DNA from: Verrucomicrobiales bacterium
GTDB taxonomy: Bacteria > Verrucomicrobiota > Verrucomicrobiia > Limisphaerales > Palsa-1400
Length of the DNA: 6,894 bases
Direction of reading: 5' to 3'
NCBI GenBank assembly: GCA_028293405.1
Contig: JAQGOW010000029.1
Span: 1 to 6,894 of the forward strand
Position numbers and translations under genes: made by a program. Under the pieces are notes generated by a model. It was not told the origin of the DNA and made no database searches. It was given only the letters and a program-made list of their open reading frames with translations. Below, one piece after another: positions 6,150 through 6,894 of the stretch. Numbering within the stretch: the stretch's first letter is position 1; every line of letters begins with the position of its first letter.

Positions 6150-6155
6150 GCGTTA
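6125..6155. promoter_or_regulatory. tandem inverted-repeat operator, probable HigA sites
   Basis: TAACG-GCGCG-CGTTA (6125-6139) and TAACG-TCAAG-CGTTA (6141-6155) are two copies of the same dyad TAACG-N5-CGTTA, 16 bases apart from start to start and separated by one base. The arms are identical and the spacers differ, as expected of protein half-sites rather than of a recent duplication. The pair lies 14-44 bases before the higB ATG. An HTH dimer such as HigA would be the natural ligand. The geometry is seen directly; the binding protein is inferred. Confidence 0.7.
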
Positions 6156-6194
6156 GTATCAAGCGCCTTGGCGTGATTTCTTTGTTGCCGTTCA

Positions 6195-6224
6195 GCGCTG
6201 GGACCCAAGACGCAGCGCCGCGTC
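6195..6224. other. overlapping inverted repeats at the 3' end of the HEAT gene
   Basis: GCGCTG (6195-6200) pairs with CAGCGC (6213-6218), and as an alternative GACGC (6209-6213) pairs with GCGTC (6220-6224), which overlaps the stop codon of the HEAT-repeat gene. The two stems cannot form together. No U-tract follows on the minus strand, so a classic terminator is not supported. The structure could still mark the transcript end between this gene and higBA. Confidence 0.25.
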
Positions 6225-6894
6225 ATTTCAGACCATTCGAATAAAAACCTGTTAGCGCTTCCCGTTCGAGCATGTCCACGCGCGGAAGTTGGAGCTTCTT
6301 CAATGCTGATTGCGCATCCACGCCTAGCACAAAATGAGTCCGCAACGTTTCGAGCGTAGCTTTCGCTTCCTTAGCATCCGACCCAAATTCCCCAAGCGCA
6401 TCTATGGCTGCTCGCTGCGTCTCCAAAGACGAGTGCTCAATGGCACCAAGAAGCGCCGGCACGGAAATATCCGGCCGTTGATGAATTCGGCCGAGGTTCC
6501 GAGCCGCTGCGCACACCACGTCCGCATCCGCATCGCGCAACGCTGTGATCAATACAGGCACCGCGCTTGAAGATCCGATGAATCCGAGCGCGCTGAGAAT
6601 TTGAACTCGGCTCCCTGGGTACGGGTTCGCGCCGAGCGCATTCGTCAGCGCGGGCACCGCCGCCGCACCCAGTCCCGTCAGGAGAAAAACGGCATAGTTA
6701 TCATCGGGCAGTGCTTTCGATGCGAGCTGCTGCAACTTTGGAATTGCAGGAACCCCATTTGAACCGAGCAGTCGAAATCCATTGTAAGCGTAGGAGCGGA
6801 GGGACAGGCCTCGCCAGGGATCGAGATGCTGATAAAGCCGCGAACGCCATGAACCATTGGTAACCGCGCCGTTTCCGACCAGCCAATTCGCCAA
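6223..6894 (-). CDS. HEAT-repeat protein, C-terminal part (cut by window edge)
   Basis: 223 residues to a TGA at 6225-6223; the frame is open to the window edge and the first codon there is TTG, so the true start lies outside. The sequence is a series of paired helices of HEAT type: GVPAIPKLQQLASKAL, AAAVPALTNALG, GSRVQILSALGFIG with SSAVPVLITALRDAD, then VVCAAARNLGRI with SVPALLGAIEH, and TQRAAIDALGEFG with AKEAKATLETL. About four or five units are visible (about 47-187), each with the A-A-x-A-L-G core and a P-A-L second helix. HEAT solenoids act as protein-binding scaffolds; no catalytic residues and no membrane segment are seen in this part, and the partner is unknown. Proteins with such repeats are frequent in Verrucomicrobiota and Planctomycetota. 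It is probably a separate transcription unit from higBA, 111 bases downstream. Confidence 0.8.
   Translation of the reverse strand: MANWLVGNGAVTNGSWRSRLYQHLDPWRGLSLRSYAYNGFRLLGSNGVPAIPKLQQLASKALPDDNYAVFLLTGLGAAAVPALTNALGANPYPGSRVQILSALGFIGSSSAVPVLITALRDADADVVCAAARNLGRIHQRPDISVPALLGAIEHSSLETQRAAIDALGEFGSDAKEAKATLETLRTHFVLGVDAQSALKKLQLPRVDMLEREALTGFYSNGLK

Overview
The window looks like a chromosomal segment from a Gram-negative, diderm bacterium, most plausibly a member of the Verrucomicrobiota (Pedosphaera/Chthoniobacter-like). This rests on gene content and style rather than on any database search. The grounds are a BamA with an extended POTRA region, a HEAT-repeat protein of a style common in that phylum, small PIN-type and HigBA toxin-antitoxin modules, weak or absent Shine-Dalgarno sites, and short degenerate tandem repeats in the spacers. 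There are no rRNA, tRNA, CRISPR or transposase genes.

Layout from right to left (nearly all genes are on the minus strand). At the right edge is the C-terminal part of a HEAT-repeat protein (6223-6894). It is followed by a complete higB-higA toxin-antitoxin operon (6111-5524), whose promoter carries two tandem copies of the inverted repeat TAACG-N5-CGTTA. A spacer with degenerate CTCTGTG-type repeats (5411-5509) separates this from the only plus-strand gene, a 112-residue membrane protein of unknown function (5070-5408). A second spacer (4973-5020) carries a hairpin and TGGAGCT heptad repeats. Next comes a second toxin-antitoxin pair. Its antitoxin is intact (4857-4639), but the PIN-domain toxin (4642-4240) is split by a +1 frameshift near 4550-4563. 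It is recovered only by joining two frames.

The left 4 kb is core genome: dnaB, the replicative helicase (4134-2677), overlapping bamA, the outer-membrane protein assembly factor (2677-98), in a TGATG stop/start junction. An ATG-AAA at the extreme left edge could be the start of the next gene of the same transcription unit.

Functionally, dnaB and bamA have unrelated jobs (replication fork unwinding; insertion of outer-membrane beta-barrels) but appear co-transcribed from a promoter just upstream of dnaB (4143-4170) and translationally coupled. The accessory block 4240-6155 is a small toxin-antitoxin and repeat region next to this housekeeping pair. The best candidates for follow-up are the frame-split PIN toxin beside an intact antitoxin and the double operator at higB. 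I see no clearly new multi-gene system.
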